Assembly: GCA_002373045.1 (NCBI GenBank)
Contig: DFHU01000023.1
Location: 1-34,043 of the forward strand
Length of the DNA: 34,043 nucleotides
Direction of reading: 5' to 3'
From: Pseudoselenomonas ruminantium
Lineage (GTDB): Bacteria > Bacillota > Negativicutes > Selenomonadales > Selenomonadaceae
In this document: positions 22,846 through 31,260 of the stretch, piece by piece
How the letters are laid out: the number at the start of each line of letters is the position of its first letter
Position numbering within the stretch: position 1 is the first letter of the stretch
The notes under the pieces: model-generated
Database searches by the model: none
Seen by the model: only the letters and a program-made list of their open reading frames with translations
Told to the model about the DNA's origin: nothing
Translations under genes and position numbers: made by a program

Positions 22846-23661
22846 ATGAGTTTAACGAAACTATTAGCATTCAATCATAAAGAAAAAAAACTCGTAATGT
22901 GCATGGTGCTGGCCATTATGATGATGATGACAACGGGGTTTACCAATACCTCGCTGCCGGACGATTGGCACCAGGTAACGATTGTGGCTGATGGCAAAAC
23001 CATTAAGACCACAACCAATCATACGAATCCAGCATTTATCTTAGGAAAAAATGGCGTGAAACTTAGAGCCAACGACGAATACCATCTGGAAAAGGATGGC
23101 AAGAACACGAAAATCACCGTTTACCGCGCGGTCCCGGTAACGGTAACGTACAATGGTCAGGCAAAACAGATCGTGACCAGCAAGCAGACCGTAGGCGACG
23201 CCCTGATCGAGTTGGGCTACAATCTGGAGGATGTGGAAACACCTCTGGGACTGGATGCGAAAATTCAGGCAAACTTAGACATAGTAGTAACGGACAGTGC
23301 CAAAAAACGCGAGGCACTGCAGCGTATGCGTGAAGAACAAATGCGACCCATGGTGCAGACGGAGATGGGTAATCTGCATTACACCGGTGTTTACACCATG
23401 GAAGCAACGGCTTACCTGCCTACGGATGGCAGCGGCTCTGGCATTACGGCAACGGGCATTCCTGCCCGCCGCGGTGTAGTGGCCGTGGACCCTGGCGTTA
23501 TTCCTTTGGGCTCCAGAGTTTACATTCCGGGCTATGGTGTGGCCATTGCCGCTGATACCGGCGGCGCTATCCGTGGACAGAAAGTAGACCTGTGCATGGA
23601 AACTTACGGCGAGTGCATGAACTTTGGTCGGAGAAACATCGAGGTTTATGTGCTGGCATAA
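22846..23661 (+). CDS. YabE-like 3D domain cell-wall protein
   Basis: A 271-aa exported protein. A signal anchor lies at about 14-32 (LVMCMVLAIMMMMTTGF); two ubiquitin-like DUF348 repeats follow (about 43-90 and 97-150, the second with the typical QTVGDALIELGY). A C-terminal 3D domain spans about 180-271, with TAYLP, GVVAVDPGVIPLGSRVYIPG and the AADTGGAIRG segment carrying the Asp residues that name the domain. The G5 domain of Bacillus YabE is missing. 3D domains are lytic transglycosylase-like (MltA/Rpf fold), so a role in peptidoglycan turnover is likely. It follows metG and tatD as in Bacillus, but with its own promoter. Start ATG 22846 has GAAGGGGG upstream. Confidence 0.88.
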   Translation: MSLTKLLAFNHKEKKLVMCMVLAIMMMMTTGFTNTSLPDDWHQVTIVADGKTIKTTTNHTNPAFILGKNGVKLRANDEYHLEKDGKNTKITVYRAVPVTVTYNGQAKQIVTSKQTVGDALIELGYNLEDVETPLGLDAKIQANLDIVVTDSAKKREALQRMREEQMRPMVQTEMGNLHYTGVYTMEATAYLPTDGSGSGITATGIPARRGVVAVDPGVIPLGSRVYIPGYGVAIAADTGGAIRGQKVDLCMETYGECMNFGRRNIEVYVLA

Positions 23662-23668
23662 TGCAAGA

Positions 23669-23707
23669 AAAAAAATCCGCAAGCAAATTTGCTTGCGGAT
23701 TTTTTTA
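23669..23707. terminator. Bidirectional terminator, yabE-like gene / 103-aa gene
   Basis: A nearly perfect palindrome with ATCCGCAAGCAAA on the left and TTTGCTTGCGGAT on the right, flanked by eight A and seven T, so it can act in both directions. The stop codon of the convergent minus-strand gene lies in its right T-run. Confidence 0.9.
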
Positions 23708-24016
23708 CTGTTCAATTTCGACACCGTTTTTCCTGCATTCGTTAAAGAAGAAGACGGCGTTGGTGTCTTTGGGATTTTCGCTCCAGAACTTGATGAGCTT
23801 TTGTGCCATTTCGTATTTTTCCTGCATGAAGGGCAGAAGGTTTTCGGCGGTAACCGGGCCGCCGACGGTCATAAACACATCAATATTATGTCCGAGGGTT
23901 TCGAGCATTTCCTCTGTACATTCATTCTTTGCCAAAGCCTCGGCAAAGCGTACCCCTTGTTCAACATCATCGGCATAGCCGCGCTTTAGCAGCCAGACGG
24001 CGATTAGCTTTTCCAT
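23705..24016 (-). CDS. Hypothetical 103-aa cytoplasmic protein
   Basis: A small all-alpha-looking acidic protein with no signal peptide; residues 1-70 contain several amphipathic helices (for example VRFAEALAKNECTEEMLETL). I do not recognise a family. The start ATG 24016 has AGGGAGGG about 5 nt upstream. It lies downstream of and in the same direction as the DeoR regulator, 80 nt after that gene's stop, so it may be co-transcribed with it. Confidence 0.65.
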   Translation of the reverse strand: MEKLIAVWLLKRGYADDVEQGVRFAEALAKNECTEEMLETLGHNIDVFMTVGGPVTAENLLPFMQEKYEMAQKLIKFWSENPKDTNAVFFFNECRKNGVEIEQ

Positions 24017-24096
24017 GGAAGTCCCTCCCTTTTTCGCTCTGTGCTACATGTATTCTATGCAGCAGGGAAAAAATCCTGCTTGTATGATGAAGGAAT

Positions 24097-24855
24097 TTAG
24101 CAGATAAGTGTTACCTGCTTCTGTACCAGCATTTTCTGCCAGAGGGAGTCCGGCTGGCTGTCGGTGACTAATGTATCAATAGCCTGCAGGTCGCAGGTTT
24201 TCACAAAGGCTGTCTGGTCGAATTTGGAATGGTCGATAAGCAGCAATGATTTTTTGGCCTGCGCAAGCATGACCTGTTTGACTACGGATTCGTCCTCATT
24301 GGATTCCATTACGCCGAATTGCTGGTGCAGCCCCTTGCAGCTGATGAGGGCGATATCGGCAAAGTAGCGTTCAAGGGAATTACAGGTGGCAGCGCCGGTA
24401 AGCGCCAGCGAATTGGGCCGCAGGTTTCCGCCGGTAGAGATAATGCGGAAGGGCGCGGCAGCAAAGTCATAGGCCAGACGGATGGAATTGGTGATAATCG
24501 TGATGTTCTTATGGTCTTTGAGCTGTTGCAGCAGGGAAAGGCAGGTCGTGCTGGAATCGACCATGATGGTATCGCCGTCGCTGATGAGTTCACGCGCCTT
24601 TAGCGCAATGTATTCCTTGTCTTCGCTGTGGATGGTGCTGCGCTTCAAAAAGGATAAATCTTCGCTGGCCTTCTGTTCATTTAGGACAGCGCCACCGTAA
24701 CTGCGGCGCAGCAGGTTCTCGCTTTCTAATTTTTCCAAATCCCGCCGCACGGTTTCTTCCGTCACGGAAAAGAGCTGGCTCAGCTCGGAGACATAGACTT
24801 TCTTTTCCTGTTGAATTTTATCCATAATTAATTGGCGCCGTTCAATACCTAACAT
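24097..24855 (-). CDS. DeoR-family rhamnose operon regulator
   Basis: A 252-aa DeoR/GlpR-type repressor. The N-terminal winged helix (about 1-57) has the family signature VSELSQLFSVTEETVRRDLEKLE … LLRRSYGGAV; the C-terminal sugar-phosphate sensor domain shows DSSTTCLSL, the ITNS motif and STGGNL. It is divergent from rhaB across a 225-nt A-rich region. Bacillus subtilis YulB (RhaR), also of the DeoR family, represses the rha genes, so local control by rhamnulose-1-phosphate or a related effector is likely. The effector is inferred from the family. The start ATG 24855 has an AGGTGAT upstream. Confidence 0.88.
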   Translation of the reverse strand: MLGIERRQLIMDKIQQEKKVYVSELSQLFSVTEETVRRDLEKLESENLLRRSYGGAVLNEQKASEDLSFLKRSTIHSEDKEYIALKARELISDGDTIMVDSSTTCLSLLQQLKDHKNITIITNSIRLAYDFAAAPFRIISTGGNLRPNSLALTGAATCNSLERYFADIALISCKGLHQQFGVMESNEDESVVKQVMLAQAKKSLLLIDHSKFDQTAFVKTCDLQAIDTLVTDSQPDSLWQKMLVQKQVTLIC

Positions 24856-24884
24856 ACAATCACCTCGTCTTGCTTTATGGGTTT

Positions 24885-24913
24885 ATTATAGCGAAATACA
24901 GGTGAATACGCAA
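24885..24913 (-). promoter_or_regulatory. Promoter of the DeoR regulator
   Basis: On the minus strand TTGCGT (plus 24908-24913) and a perfect TATAAT (plus 24885-24890, ATTATA) are spaced by 17 bp, 29 nt before the start codon. Confidence 0.7.
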
Positions 24914-24917
24914 GGAA

Positions 24918-25035
24918 ACAAAAATAAAAACAGAAAAAACCACAAAAATATCTGTATTTACTATTGATTTTTCTGTTATTGTGTTGTATTATTGGGTTGT
25001 AAACAAAAACAAGTCCAAACAAAACAAACAAAAAC
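24918..25035. promoter_or_regulatory. A-rich direct repeats, candidate DeoR operators
   Basis: Repeated CAAAAAYA/ACAAAAACA-type words: ACAAAAATAAAAACAG (about 24918-24934), CACAAAAAT (about 24941), AAACAAAAACAAG (25001-25013) and CCAAACAAAACAAACAAAAA (from 25015). One cluster lies between the divergent promoters, the other just after the rha -10. Placement and repetition suit a DeoR-type repressor that binds direct repeats. Not proven by sequence alone. Confidence 0.45.
24964..24992 (+). promoter_or_regulatory. Promoter of the rha operon
   Basis: -35 TTGATT (24964-24969) and -10 TATTAT (24987-24992) with 17-bp spacing. Transcription would start near 25000, inside the downstream A-rich repeats, giving an 80-nt leader to the rhaB start. 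Confidence 0.7.
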
Positions 25036-25080
25036 AACATTATTGGATTAAAGATGAGTTTGGCGCGAGGAGTTGAGAAA

Positions 25081-26502
25081 GTGGCACAGCGTAAATATTA
25101 TCTGGCCATTGATATCGGTGCCTCCAGCGGGCGGCATATTTTGGGCTGGCTGGAAAACGGCAAGATACGCATTGAAGAAATCTATCGCTTTGAAAATAAG
25201 CTGGTCAAGAAAAATGGCCATCTTTGCTGGGATATTGAACATTTGTTCAGCGAAGTAAAGGCAGGCATAAAGGAGTGCGGGAAGTTGAACCGCATTCCGG
25301 CAAGCCTTTCCATTGATACCTGGGGCGTTGATTTCGTCTTGTTGGATAAGGAGGGAAAACTGCTCGGTGATACCGTCGCTTATCGTGACAGCCGAACCCG
25401 TGGTATGGACGAGGAAGTCTACCGGGTGATTGGCGAGAGCGAGCTGTATAGCCGCAATGGGATTCAAAAGCAGCTCTTTAATTCCATCTATCAGCTCATG
25501 GCGATAAAAAAGACGCAGCCGGAGCTTTTGGTACAGGCAGAACATTTCCTGATGATTCCGGAGTACTTGCATTATCTGCTGACCGGGCAGATGGTCAATG
25601 AATATACCAATGCGACAACCACGCAGCTGGTCAATGCTGAAACGCAGGATTGGGACTATGAACTTCTGGAAAAATTGGGCCTGCCGACCAAAATCTTTGG
25701 CAAGCTGCATATGCCGAAAGATGTGGTGGGGCAGCTCACAGAGGCTATGGCCGCCGAGGTCGGTTTCCAGACGGAAGTGGTACTGCCAGCCACGCACGAT
25801 ACCGGTGCGGCAGTTATGGCGGTGCCGACCAGTGCCGAAGATGCGATTTTTCTGAGTTCTGGTACCTGGTCGTTGATGGGCATTGAACGACTGATTCCCG
25901 ATTGCACGGAAAAGAGCCGGGAACATAATTTCACCAATGAGGGCGGTTATCACTACCGCTACCGCTATCTGAAAAACATCATGGGCATGTGGATGATGCA
26001 GTCCCTGCGGCGCGAATTCAAGCATAAGTACACCTTTGAAGAACTTTATCAGCTGGCCTATATCGGCAGGTACTTCACTTCAGTGGTCAATGTGAATGAT
26101 GACCGTTTCCTGGCACCGGAAAGCATGATTGGCGCGATAAAGGATTATTGTCGGGAACATGGTCAGGAAGTGCCGGAAACGGAAGGCGAAATCCTGTATT
26201 GCGTATATATGAGCCTGGCCAGATGTTATGTGCAGACCGTGGCAGAGATTGAAGAACTCACGGGCAAAACATATTCCCGGATTCATGTGGTGGGCGGTGG
26301 CTGCCAGGATAAGTTCCTGAATGCCCTGCTGGCAACGGAAACGGGCAAAGAGGTCTATGCCGGCCCCATAGAGGCGACGGCTGTAGGCAATTTAATGGCA
26401 CAGATGCTTAAAGACAACTGTTTTGCCGACTTGCATGAGGCCCGGCAGGTGGTGGCAAAATCCTTTGCGGTTTCGCCTGTGGAAGGAAAATTATCGTTTT
26501 AA
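25081..26502 (+). CDS. rhaB: Rhamnulokinase
   Basis: A 473-aa FGGY-family kinase that phosphorylates L-rhamnulose to L-rhamnulose-1-phosphate. The N-terminal phosphate loop AIDIGASSGRHILG (9-22) is typical of RhaB; SIDTWGVDFVLLD, PATHDTGAAV, FLSSGTWSLMGIE and VVGGGCQDKFLNAL (adenine/phosphate sites) follow in order. I choose GTG 25081, with GAGGAG 8 nt upstream; the ATG at 25054 has no ribosome-binding site and would add nine unrelated residues. First gene of the operon rhaB-rhaA-rhaD-transporter-rhaM. Confidence 0.94.
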   Translation: MAQRKYYLAIDIGASSGRHILGWLENGKIRIEEIYRFENKLVKKNGHLCWDIEHLFSEVKAGIKECGKLNRIPASLSIDTWGVDFVLLDKEGKLLGDTVAYRDSRTRGMDEEVYRVIGESELYSRNGIQKQLFNSIYQLMAIKKTQPELLVQAEHFLMIPEYLHYLLTGQMVNEYTNATTTQLVNAETQDWDYELLEKLGLPTKIFGKLHMPKDVVGQLTEAMAAEVGFQTEVVLPATHDTGAAVMAVPTSAEDAIFLSSGTWSLMGIERLIPDCTEKSREHNFTNEGGYHYRYRYLKNIMGMWMMQSLRREFKHKYTFEELYQLAYIGRYFTSVVNVNDDRFLAPESMIGAIKDYCREHGQEVPETEGEILYCVYMSLARCYVQTVAEIEELTGKTYSRIHVVGGGCQDKFLNALLATETGKEVYAGPIEATAVGNLMAQMLKDNCFADLHEARQVVAKSFAVSPVEGKLSF

Positions 26503-26516
26503 CTGGAGGTAAGAAG

Positions 26517-27776
26517 ATGTCTCGTTTTGAAGAAGCTGTGAAAAAATATGCTGCCTTGGGCATTGATGTGGAAAAGGTTTTGGAAAAACTCAAAAACGTC
26601 AGCATTTCCCTGCACTGCTGGCAGGGGGATGATGTGCGGGGCTTTGATACAGACCCGAATAAACCGCTGACCGGCGGCATTCAGACCACGGGTAATTATC
26701 CGGGGCGTGCACGTACGCCGGAGGAACTGATGGCCGATATCGACAAGGTCATCAGCCTCGTGCCGGGCAAGCCTAAGATGAACCTGCATGCCAGTTATGC
26801 CATCTTCGACAAGGGCGAATGGGTAGACCGGGATAAGCTCGAACCGAAACACTTTGCCAAATGGGTGCAGTTCTGCAAGGAAAGAGGCCTGGGCTGCGAC
26901 TTTAATCCGACCTTCTTTTCCCATCCCAAATGCGACCCGCTGACCTTGTCTTCCGCAAATGAGGAAACGCGCAAATTCTGGATTGAGCATGGCAAGGCCT
27001 CTATCCGTATCAGCTCTTATCTGGCGGAGAAACTGGGACAGCCCTGTGTCATGAACATTTGGACCGGTGACGGCTTCAAGGATATTCCCGGCGACCGCCT
27101 TGGCCCTCGCAAGCGCTACAAGGAAAGCATTGACGCCATTCTTTCTGAACCCTTTGATTTTAACAAGGTGAAACCCTGCGTGGAAAGCAAGGTCTTCGGT
27201 ATTGGCGTGGAATCCTATACCGCCGGCAGCGGCGAGTTCTCGCTGACCTATGCCGCCATGAACAAGGATAAGTGCATTCCGCTGATGGATAACGGCCATT
27301 ATCATCCCACGGAAGTGGTCAGCGACAAGATTCCGGCCCTGCTGACCTTCTTTGATGAAATCGCCCTGCATGTAACAAGACCCGTGCGCTGGGACAGCGA
27401 CCATGTGGTGCTCTTTGATGATGAAACGAAGGAAATTGCCCGGGAAATCGTACGCTGCGGCGGTCTGGATGGCCGGGTGAAGATGGCTCTGGATTATTTC
27501 GATGCCTCCATTAACCGCGTATCGGCCTGGACTGTCGGCTACCGTAACTTCCAGAAGGCCCTGCTCTTTGCCATGCTGCAGCCGGTAGAAGAACTCAAAT
27601 CCCTGCAGGATAAAGGCCAGTTCAGCAAGTTGATGGTGGTGCAGGAAGAATTAAAGATGCTGCCGCTCGGCGATATTTGGGCAGAGTTCTGCAGCCGCAA
27701 TGGTGCACCGCAGGATGGTGAGTGGTTCCGTCAGATTGAAGAATATGAGGAAAATGTGCAGTTAAAGCGCATTTGA
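26517..27776 (+). CDS. rhaA: L-rhamnose isomerase
   Basis: A 419-aa L-rhamnose isomerase (L-rhamnose to L-rhamnulose, metal-dependent TIM barrel). Characteristic segments are LHCWQGDDVRGFD (about 32-44), GGIQTTGNYPGRARTPEEL, NIWTGDGFKDIPGDRLGPR (about 181-199) and the metal-ligand region MDNGHYHPTEVVSDK, WDSDHVV. Length equals that of the E. coli and Bacillus enzymes. Start ATG 26517 lies 14 nt after rhaB with GGAGG just before it. Confidence 0.96.
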   Translation: MSRFEEAVKKYAALGIDVEKVLEKLKNVSISLHCWQGDDVRGFDTDPNKPLTGGIQTTGNYPGRARTPEELMADIDKVISLVPGKPKMNLHASYAIFDKGEWVDRDKLEPKHFAKWVQFCKERGLGCDFNPTFFSHPKCDPLTLSSANEETRKFWIEHGKASIRISSYLAEKLGQPCVMNIWTGDGFKDIPGDRLGPRKRYKESIDAILSEPFDFNKVKPCVESKVFGIGVESYTAGSGEFSLTYAAMNKDKCIPLMDNGHYHPTEVVSDKIPALLTFFDEIALHVTRPVRWDSDHVVLFDDETKEIAREIVRCGGLDGRVKMALDYFDASINRVSAWTVGYRNFQKALLFAMLQPVEELKSLQDKGQFSKLMVVQEELKMLPLGDIWAEFCSRNGAPQDGEWFRQIEEYEENVQLKRI

Positions 27777-27792
27777 TAGGAGTTGTAGTTTT

Positions 27793-28611
27793 ATGGATAT
27801 CAAAGCAGCAAAATTTATGGAAGGCTTTATCCGCCTGACCGCAGATGCATTCAAGAAAGGCTGGCATGAACGCAACGGCGGCAATCTGACTTATCGTGTG
27901 CCGGCAAGTGAGGTGGAGTCCGTGAAGGACAGCCTGCATGAGGTAAAGGAATGGCTCCCCATCGGCAACACGGTGCCGGGGCTGGCCGGAGAATACTTCC
28001 TCGTCACGGGCAGCGGCAAGTATATGCGCAATGTGGAACTTGCCCCTGAGGAAAACGTGGCCCTGATTAAAATTGACGAAAAGGGAGAAAACTACGGAAT
28101 TGTCTGGGGGCTGGTCAAAGGCGGCCGTCCTACCAGCGAATTGCCCACCCATTTGGCGAATCATGAGCTCAAAAAGAAATTGACGGATGGCAAAAACCGC
28201 ATTATCTATCATGCCCATCCGACCAACCTCATTGCGTTGACCTTTGTTCTGCCGCTGAACGATAAGGAATTCACCCGGGAACTTTGGGAAATGGCGACCG
28301 AAGACCCTGTGATTTTTCCGGAAGGTCTGGGCGTTGTTCCCTGGATGGTGCCCGGCGGCAAGGCCATTGCCGATGCGTCAACAAAACTCATGGAAAAATA
28401 TCGCGTAGTCGTTTGGGCACATCATGGGCTCTTTGTCTGTGGCGATGACTTTGACGAAGCTTTCGGCTTGATGGATACGGTGGAAAAAGCCGCGGAAATC
28501 TGTGTGAAAGTCCGTTCCATGGGCGGCAAGAAACAGACCATCACCAAGGAGAATTTCCTGGATTTGGCCAAAGAGTTTAATATTGACCTGAATACCGATT
28601 TGCTGGATTAA
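27793..28611 (+). CDS. rhaD: Rhamnulose-1-phosphate aldolase
   Basis: A 272-aa class II (zinc) aldolase that splits L-rhamnulose-1-phosphate into dihydroxyacetone phosphate and L-lactaldehyde. It has the RhaD features GWHERNGGNLTYR (about 22-34), the catalytic Glu of GRPTSELPTHLANHE, the zinc ligands HAHPTNLIAL and a third His in WAHHGLFVCG near residue 217. Start ATG 27793 is 16 nt after rhaA with a TAGGAG before it. No lactaldehyde reductase or dehydrogenase gene follows in this operon. Confidence 0.95.
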   Translation: MDIKAAKFMEGFIRLTADAFKKGWHERNGGNLTYRVPASEVESVKDSLHEVKEWLPIGNTVPGLAGEYFLVTGSGKYMRNVELAPEENVALIKIDEKGENYGIVWGLVKGGRPTSELPTHLANHELKKKLTDGKNRIIYHAHPTNLIALTFVLPLNDKEFTRELWEMATEDPVIFPEGLGVVPWMVPGGKAIADASTKLMEKYRVVVWAHHGLFVCGDDFDEAFGLMDTVEKAAEICVKVRSMGGKKQTITKENFLDLAKEFNIDLNTDLLD

Positions 28612-28626
28612 GATTTACGGTTGCGG

Positions 28627-28644
28627 CAGGGGCGAAAGCCCCTG
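28627..28644 (+). other. Small GNRA-type hairpin between rhaD and transporter
   Basis: CAGGGGC-GAAA-GCCCCTG forms a 7-bp stem closed by a GAAA tetraloop, 15 nt after the rhaD stop. The following TAACAATAAAA is not a T-run, so this is more likely an RNA stability or partial attenuation element within the 103-nt gap than a full terminator. No convincing promoter follows in the gap. Confidence 0.55.
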
Positions 28645-28714
28645 TAACAATAAAAGGAATTATCAAAATCTTTTAAGCCTTGACAATTTTATGAAGCGAA
28701 AGGAAGGGTAAGAA

Positions 28715-30058
28715 GTGTTAAACGTAGAACTGGATTACAACATGTCTGCCTGGAAAAAGACCCTGATTGCCGGTCTCATCAGTTACATTGATGCCGGCTC
28801 CATTGTGGCGGGGGCTTCAGGCCTTAGTATGTGGCAGGACTATCTGGGCATGAGCAGCGTGCAGATGGGGCTTTTGGCAGCCCTGTCCTCCAATACCGGC
28901 GGTGCGGCGATAGGTGCGCTTATCGGCGGTAAGATTTGCGACAAGTATGGCCGCAAGTTCGTGTACAACTGGGCACTTTTGATTTATATGATTGGTGTGG
29001 CGATTATCTGTCTGGCTACCAATTATCCGATGTTCCTTTTGGGTTATGTAATTGTTGGCTTGATGGTCGGTGCTGATGTGGTGGCTTCATGGACCTTTAT
29101 CGCTGAAGAAGCACCTTCAAGGAATCGTGCAAAACACTGTGGTTCGGCGCAGATAGCGTGGATGCTTGGCCCCGTAGTCGTGTTTGCAGCTTCCATTCCC
29201 ATGAATGAAATGTTTGGCCTGTTGGGCAACCGATTGATTTTTGCGCATTTGATTGTGGTGGCTGCCTGGATTTGGTATCAGCGCCTTAAAATGCCGGAAT
29301 CCACGGAATGGGCAGCTGCCAAGAAACAGGAAGCAGAACTGGCTGCTCGCGGCATCAAGCAGAAAAAAGTCCGCTATGCCGATATTCTCCGCGGTACCAG
29401 CTTTAAGACGGTAGCCCTGTGTGTCTGCGTTTATGCCTTCTGGAATCTGGCTGCCAGCACCAATGGTTTCTTCATGCCCTATGTGTATGAGCACGTAGGC
29501 AATCTCAGCAATTCGATGGCACTCGGCATGACGGCCCTGAATTTCGCCGTTTGCATTGTCACCACGATTATCTTTATGTATACGGCCGATAAGTTCAATC
29601 GCCGTAAGGTTTACGCGATTTTCTCCGGCTTGGGGGTTATCAGCTGGTTTGTCTGGGCACTGCCCGGTGAAATGCTGCAGACCTGGATGCTGTTCTTCTT
29701 CACGATTGTCTGGGGCTTTTCCATGCAGCAGCAGTTCTATCAGCTTTGGAGTTCCGAACTGTTCCCCGTACGTTATCGCGCTACCGCACAGGGCTTTACC
29801 TTCTTTGTGACGAGATTTTCGGCTGCGATTTGGGGATTTGCGGTACCGCTTATCATGGAGGCACTGGGCTTTAGAATTGCTGCTGTGCTGATGATTGGTT
29901 TCTGCGTGGTAAGCTGGCTGGCAGGTGCAATTTGGGGCGGCGATGACCGCGGCAAGACCCTCGATGAAATCACCCATGACCGCTATGGTGATGAAATCGA
30001 TGAAAATGGCTGGCTGGTAGAGCCGGAAACGCATGCACATGCTGTAGCACATAAATAA
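28715..30058 (+). CDS. MFS sugar transporter, probable rhamnose uptake
   Basis: A 447-aa major facilitator with about twelve membrane helices. The intracellular loop 2-3 motif A is present as GGKICDKYGRKFVYN (about 70-84), with a related DKFNRRKVY in the second half, and a sugar-porter-like PEST between the halves (RLKMPESTEW). The start is GTG 28715 with AGGAAGG 7 nt upstream; ATG 28742 is possible but lacks a good site. Position between rhaD and rhaM argues for L-rhamnose uptake; it is unrelated in sequence style to the E. coli RhaT (DMT family). Confidence 0.85.
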   Translation: MLNVELDYNMSAWKKTLIAGLISYIDAGSIVAGASGLSMWQDYLGMSSVQMGLLAALSSNTGGAAIGALIGGKICDKYGRKFVYNWALLIYMIGVAIICLATNYPMFLLGYVIVGLMVGADVVASWTFIAEEAPSRNRAKHCGSAQIAWMLGPVVVFAASIPMNEMFGLLGNRLIFAHLIVVAAWIWYQRLKMPESTEWAAAKKQEAELAARGIKQKKVRYADILRGTSFKTVALCVCVYAFWNLAASTNGFFMPYVYEHVGNLSNSMALGMTALNFAVCIVTTIIFMYTADKFNRRKVYAIFSGLGVISWFVWALPGEMLQTWMLFFFTIVWGFSMQQQFYQLWSSELFPVRYRATAQGFTFFVTRFSAAIWGFAVPLIMEALGFRIAAVLMIGFCVVSWLAGAIWGGDDRGKTLDEITHDRYGDEIDENGWLVEPETHAHAVAHK

Positions 30059-30075
30059 GGAAAGGTCGATGGCTT

Positions 30076-30393
30076 ATGGAACGTTTTGCCTGGAAAGCCG
30101 TGGTAAAAGATGGTATGCTTTCCGAATATAAAAAACGCCACGATAATATCTGGCCGGAACTGAAACAGGTGTTAAAGGACGCAGGAATCAGCAACTACAC
30201 CATTTGGAACACCGGTAATGAGCTGTTTGGTTATTTTGAGTGTGACAAGGGCGTGGCCTATGCAGAAAAATATCAGGCGGCCAGTTCCGTAGTGGATAAG
30301 TGGAATGCGTACATGAAAGACGTTATGGTTATGGAAATGGACCCGGAAACGGGAGCCCAGCCGAAAATGCAGCAGGTATTTTATCTGGCATAA
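30076..30393 (+). CDS. rhaM: L-rhamnose mutarotase
   Basis: A 105-aa RhaM (YiiL/YulD-type) enzyme that interconverts alpha- and beta-rhamnopyranose so that the isomerase receives the right anomer. The dimeric alpha/beta ferredoxin-like family is recognised by KKRHDNIWPEL (19-29, catalytic His), GISNYTIWN and YFECD. Length matches the 104-aa E. coli enzyme. Last gene of the rha operon, 17 nt after the transporter; a terminator starts 3 nt after its stop. Confidence 0.94.
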   Translation: MERFAWKAVVKDGMLSEYKKRHDNIWPELKQVLKDAGISNYTIWNTGNELFGYFECDKGVAYAEKYQAASSVVDKWNAYMKDVMVMEMDPETGAQPKMQQVFYLA

Positions 30394-30395
30394 AG

Positions 30396-30438
30396 AAAAG
30401 GACTATGGCAAACGAAGGATTTGTCATAGTCCTTTTTT
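30396..30438. terminator. Terminator at end of rha operon
   Basis: Stem AAAAGGACTATGGCAAA / TTTGTCATAGTCCTTTT (one mismatch) followed by TTTTT. The A-run on the left lets it also serve the convergent 129-aa gene. Confidence 0.88.
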
Positions 30439-30456
30439 ATTGTGGCGTCTGTTGCT

Positions 30457-30846
30457 TTAGGAAATGGGACAGGAAGGTGTGTTACTGCCGCCGCGCTCAG
30501 CGGTATGTTTGCCCTCAAAGAGCGCCTGGCTGACCTTGCGCATGAGTTCATCCTGTTCAGCGGCAGCCGAGAATACTACCTGCTTGTTGGGAACAGTTTT
30601 TTCGGTATCAACTTCCGTAATGGCCAGCTGCAGGCGGTGACTTTTGTCCTTGCGGAAGGAATAGCTGCTGCGTGTCGCCAGCCATTCCGTAATCATTTCG
30701 ATATTCTGGAAGGAGGCAACCTTATTATAGTCCTTGTAAACTTCAGCAGCCATGGCAGCGGCCTCTTTTTTGCCGGCAACGGCACCGATAATGGAAAACT
30801 CAGTATTTGTTTCTTCTGTTATAAGACAGGTAACGATGTAGAGCAT
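30457..30846 (-). CDS. Hypothetical 129-aa protein
   Basis: A small soluble protein of unknown family. Residues 1-35 alternate hydrophobic residues as in a beta strand (MLYIVTCLITEE) followed by an Ala/Glu-rich helix (KKEAAAMAAEVY), suggesting a compact alpha/beta fold; the last 20 residues are polar and probably disordered. The start ATG 30846 has AGAAAGG upstream. It converges on rhaM across a shared terminator. No function can be assigned. Confidence 0.6.
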   Translation of the reverse strand: MLYIVTCLITEETNTEFSIIGAVAGKKEAAAMAAEVYKDYNKVASFQNIEMITEWLATRSSYSFRKDKSHRLQLAITEVDTEKTVPNKQVVFSAAAEQDELMRKVSQALFEGKHTAERGGSNTPSCPIS

Positions 30847-31118
30847 GATAAAACCTTTCTTTCTCCGTAGAATAATGGACGGATTGTCCGCTATTATTGT
30901 AACAAATATCCTTTAAATGTCAATTTATGGGCAGGATGAGTGTATACAAATAGTGGACATTTTAGGGGAATGTAGCATAAAAAATACATATTTACACATA
31001 TGGTAAAATTTTTGTGTTATTTTTATAACATATATTTCTTTCATGGAGGATAAATTAGTCTGTTATTAGATTAGTGGTGAATAAAAGGACATATGTCTTT
31101 GAAATGGGGAGGCGAAAA

Positions 31119-31160
31119 ATGTATAGTTATCTATGTAACAGTTTTTACACTTTTGAGTAG
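31119..31160 (+). CDS. Possible 13-codon small ORF upstream of peptide transporter
   Basis: ATG 31119 opens a 13-residue frame (MYSYLCNSFYTFE, stop at 31158-31160) with a near-ideal GGGGAGG ending 7 nt upstream, stronger than most ribosome-binding sites in the window. It ends one base before the -35 of the transporter promoter. It would have to be transcribed from further upstream in the 414-nt gap 30847-31260, where I see only A/T-rich sequence and a weak TATAAC. It could be a leader peptide or chance. Confidence 0.3.
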   Translation: MYSYLCNSFYTFE

Positions 31161-31161
31161 T

Positions 31162-31189
31162 TTGCAGATACTTAAATTTATGCTATAAT
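31162..31189 (+). promoter_or_regulatory. Promoter of the POT transporter
   Basis: TTGCAG (31162-31167), 16 bp, then an extended -10 TGCTATAAT with TATAAT at 31184-31189, about 71 nt upstream of the start codon. The leader contains a short inverted repeat (GCAGAGATGCGG region). Confidence 0.75.
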
Positions 31190-31260
31190 GTCTACTCGTA
31201 ACAAACATCGCAGAGATGCGGTATTGTGTGTGTATTTTGTAAGAAGTTAGGAGAATGATT

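Noticed and set aside
28680..28685. TTGACA in the rhaD-transporter gap as a second promoter
   Set aside because: No -10-like hexamer occurs 15-19 bp downstream.
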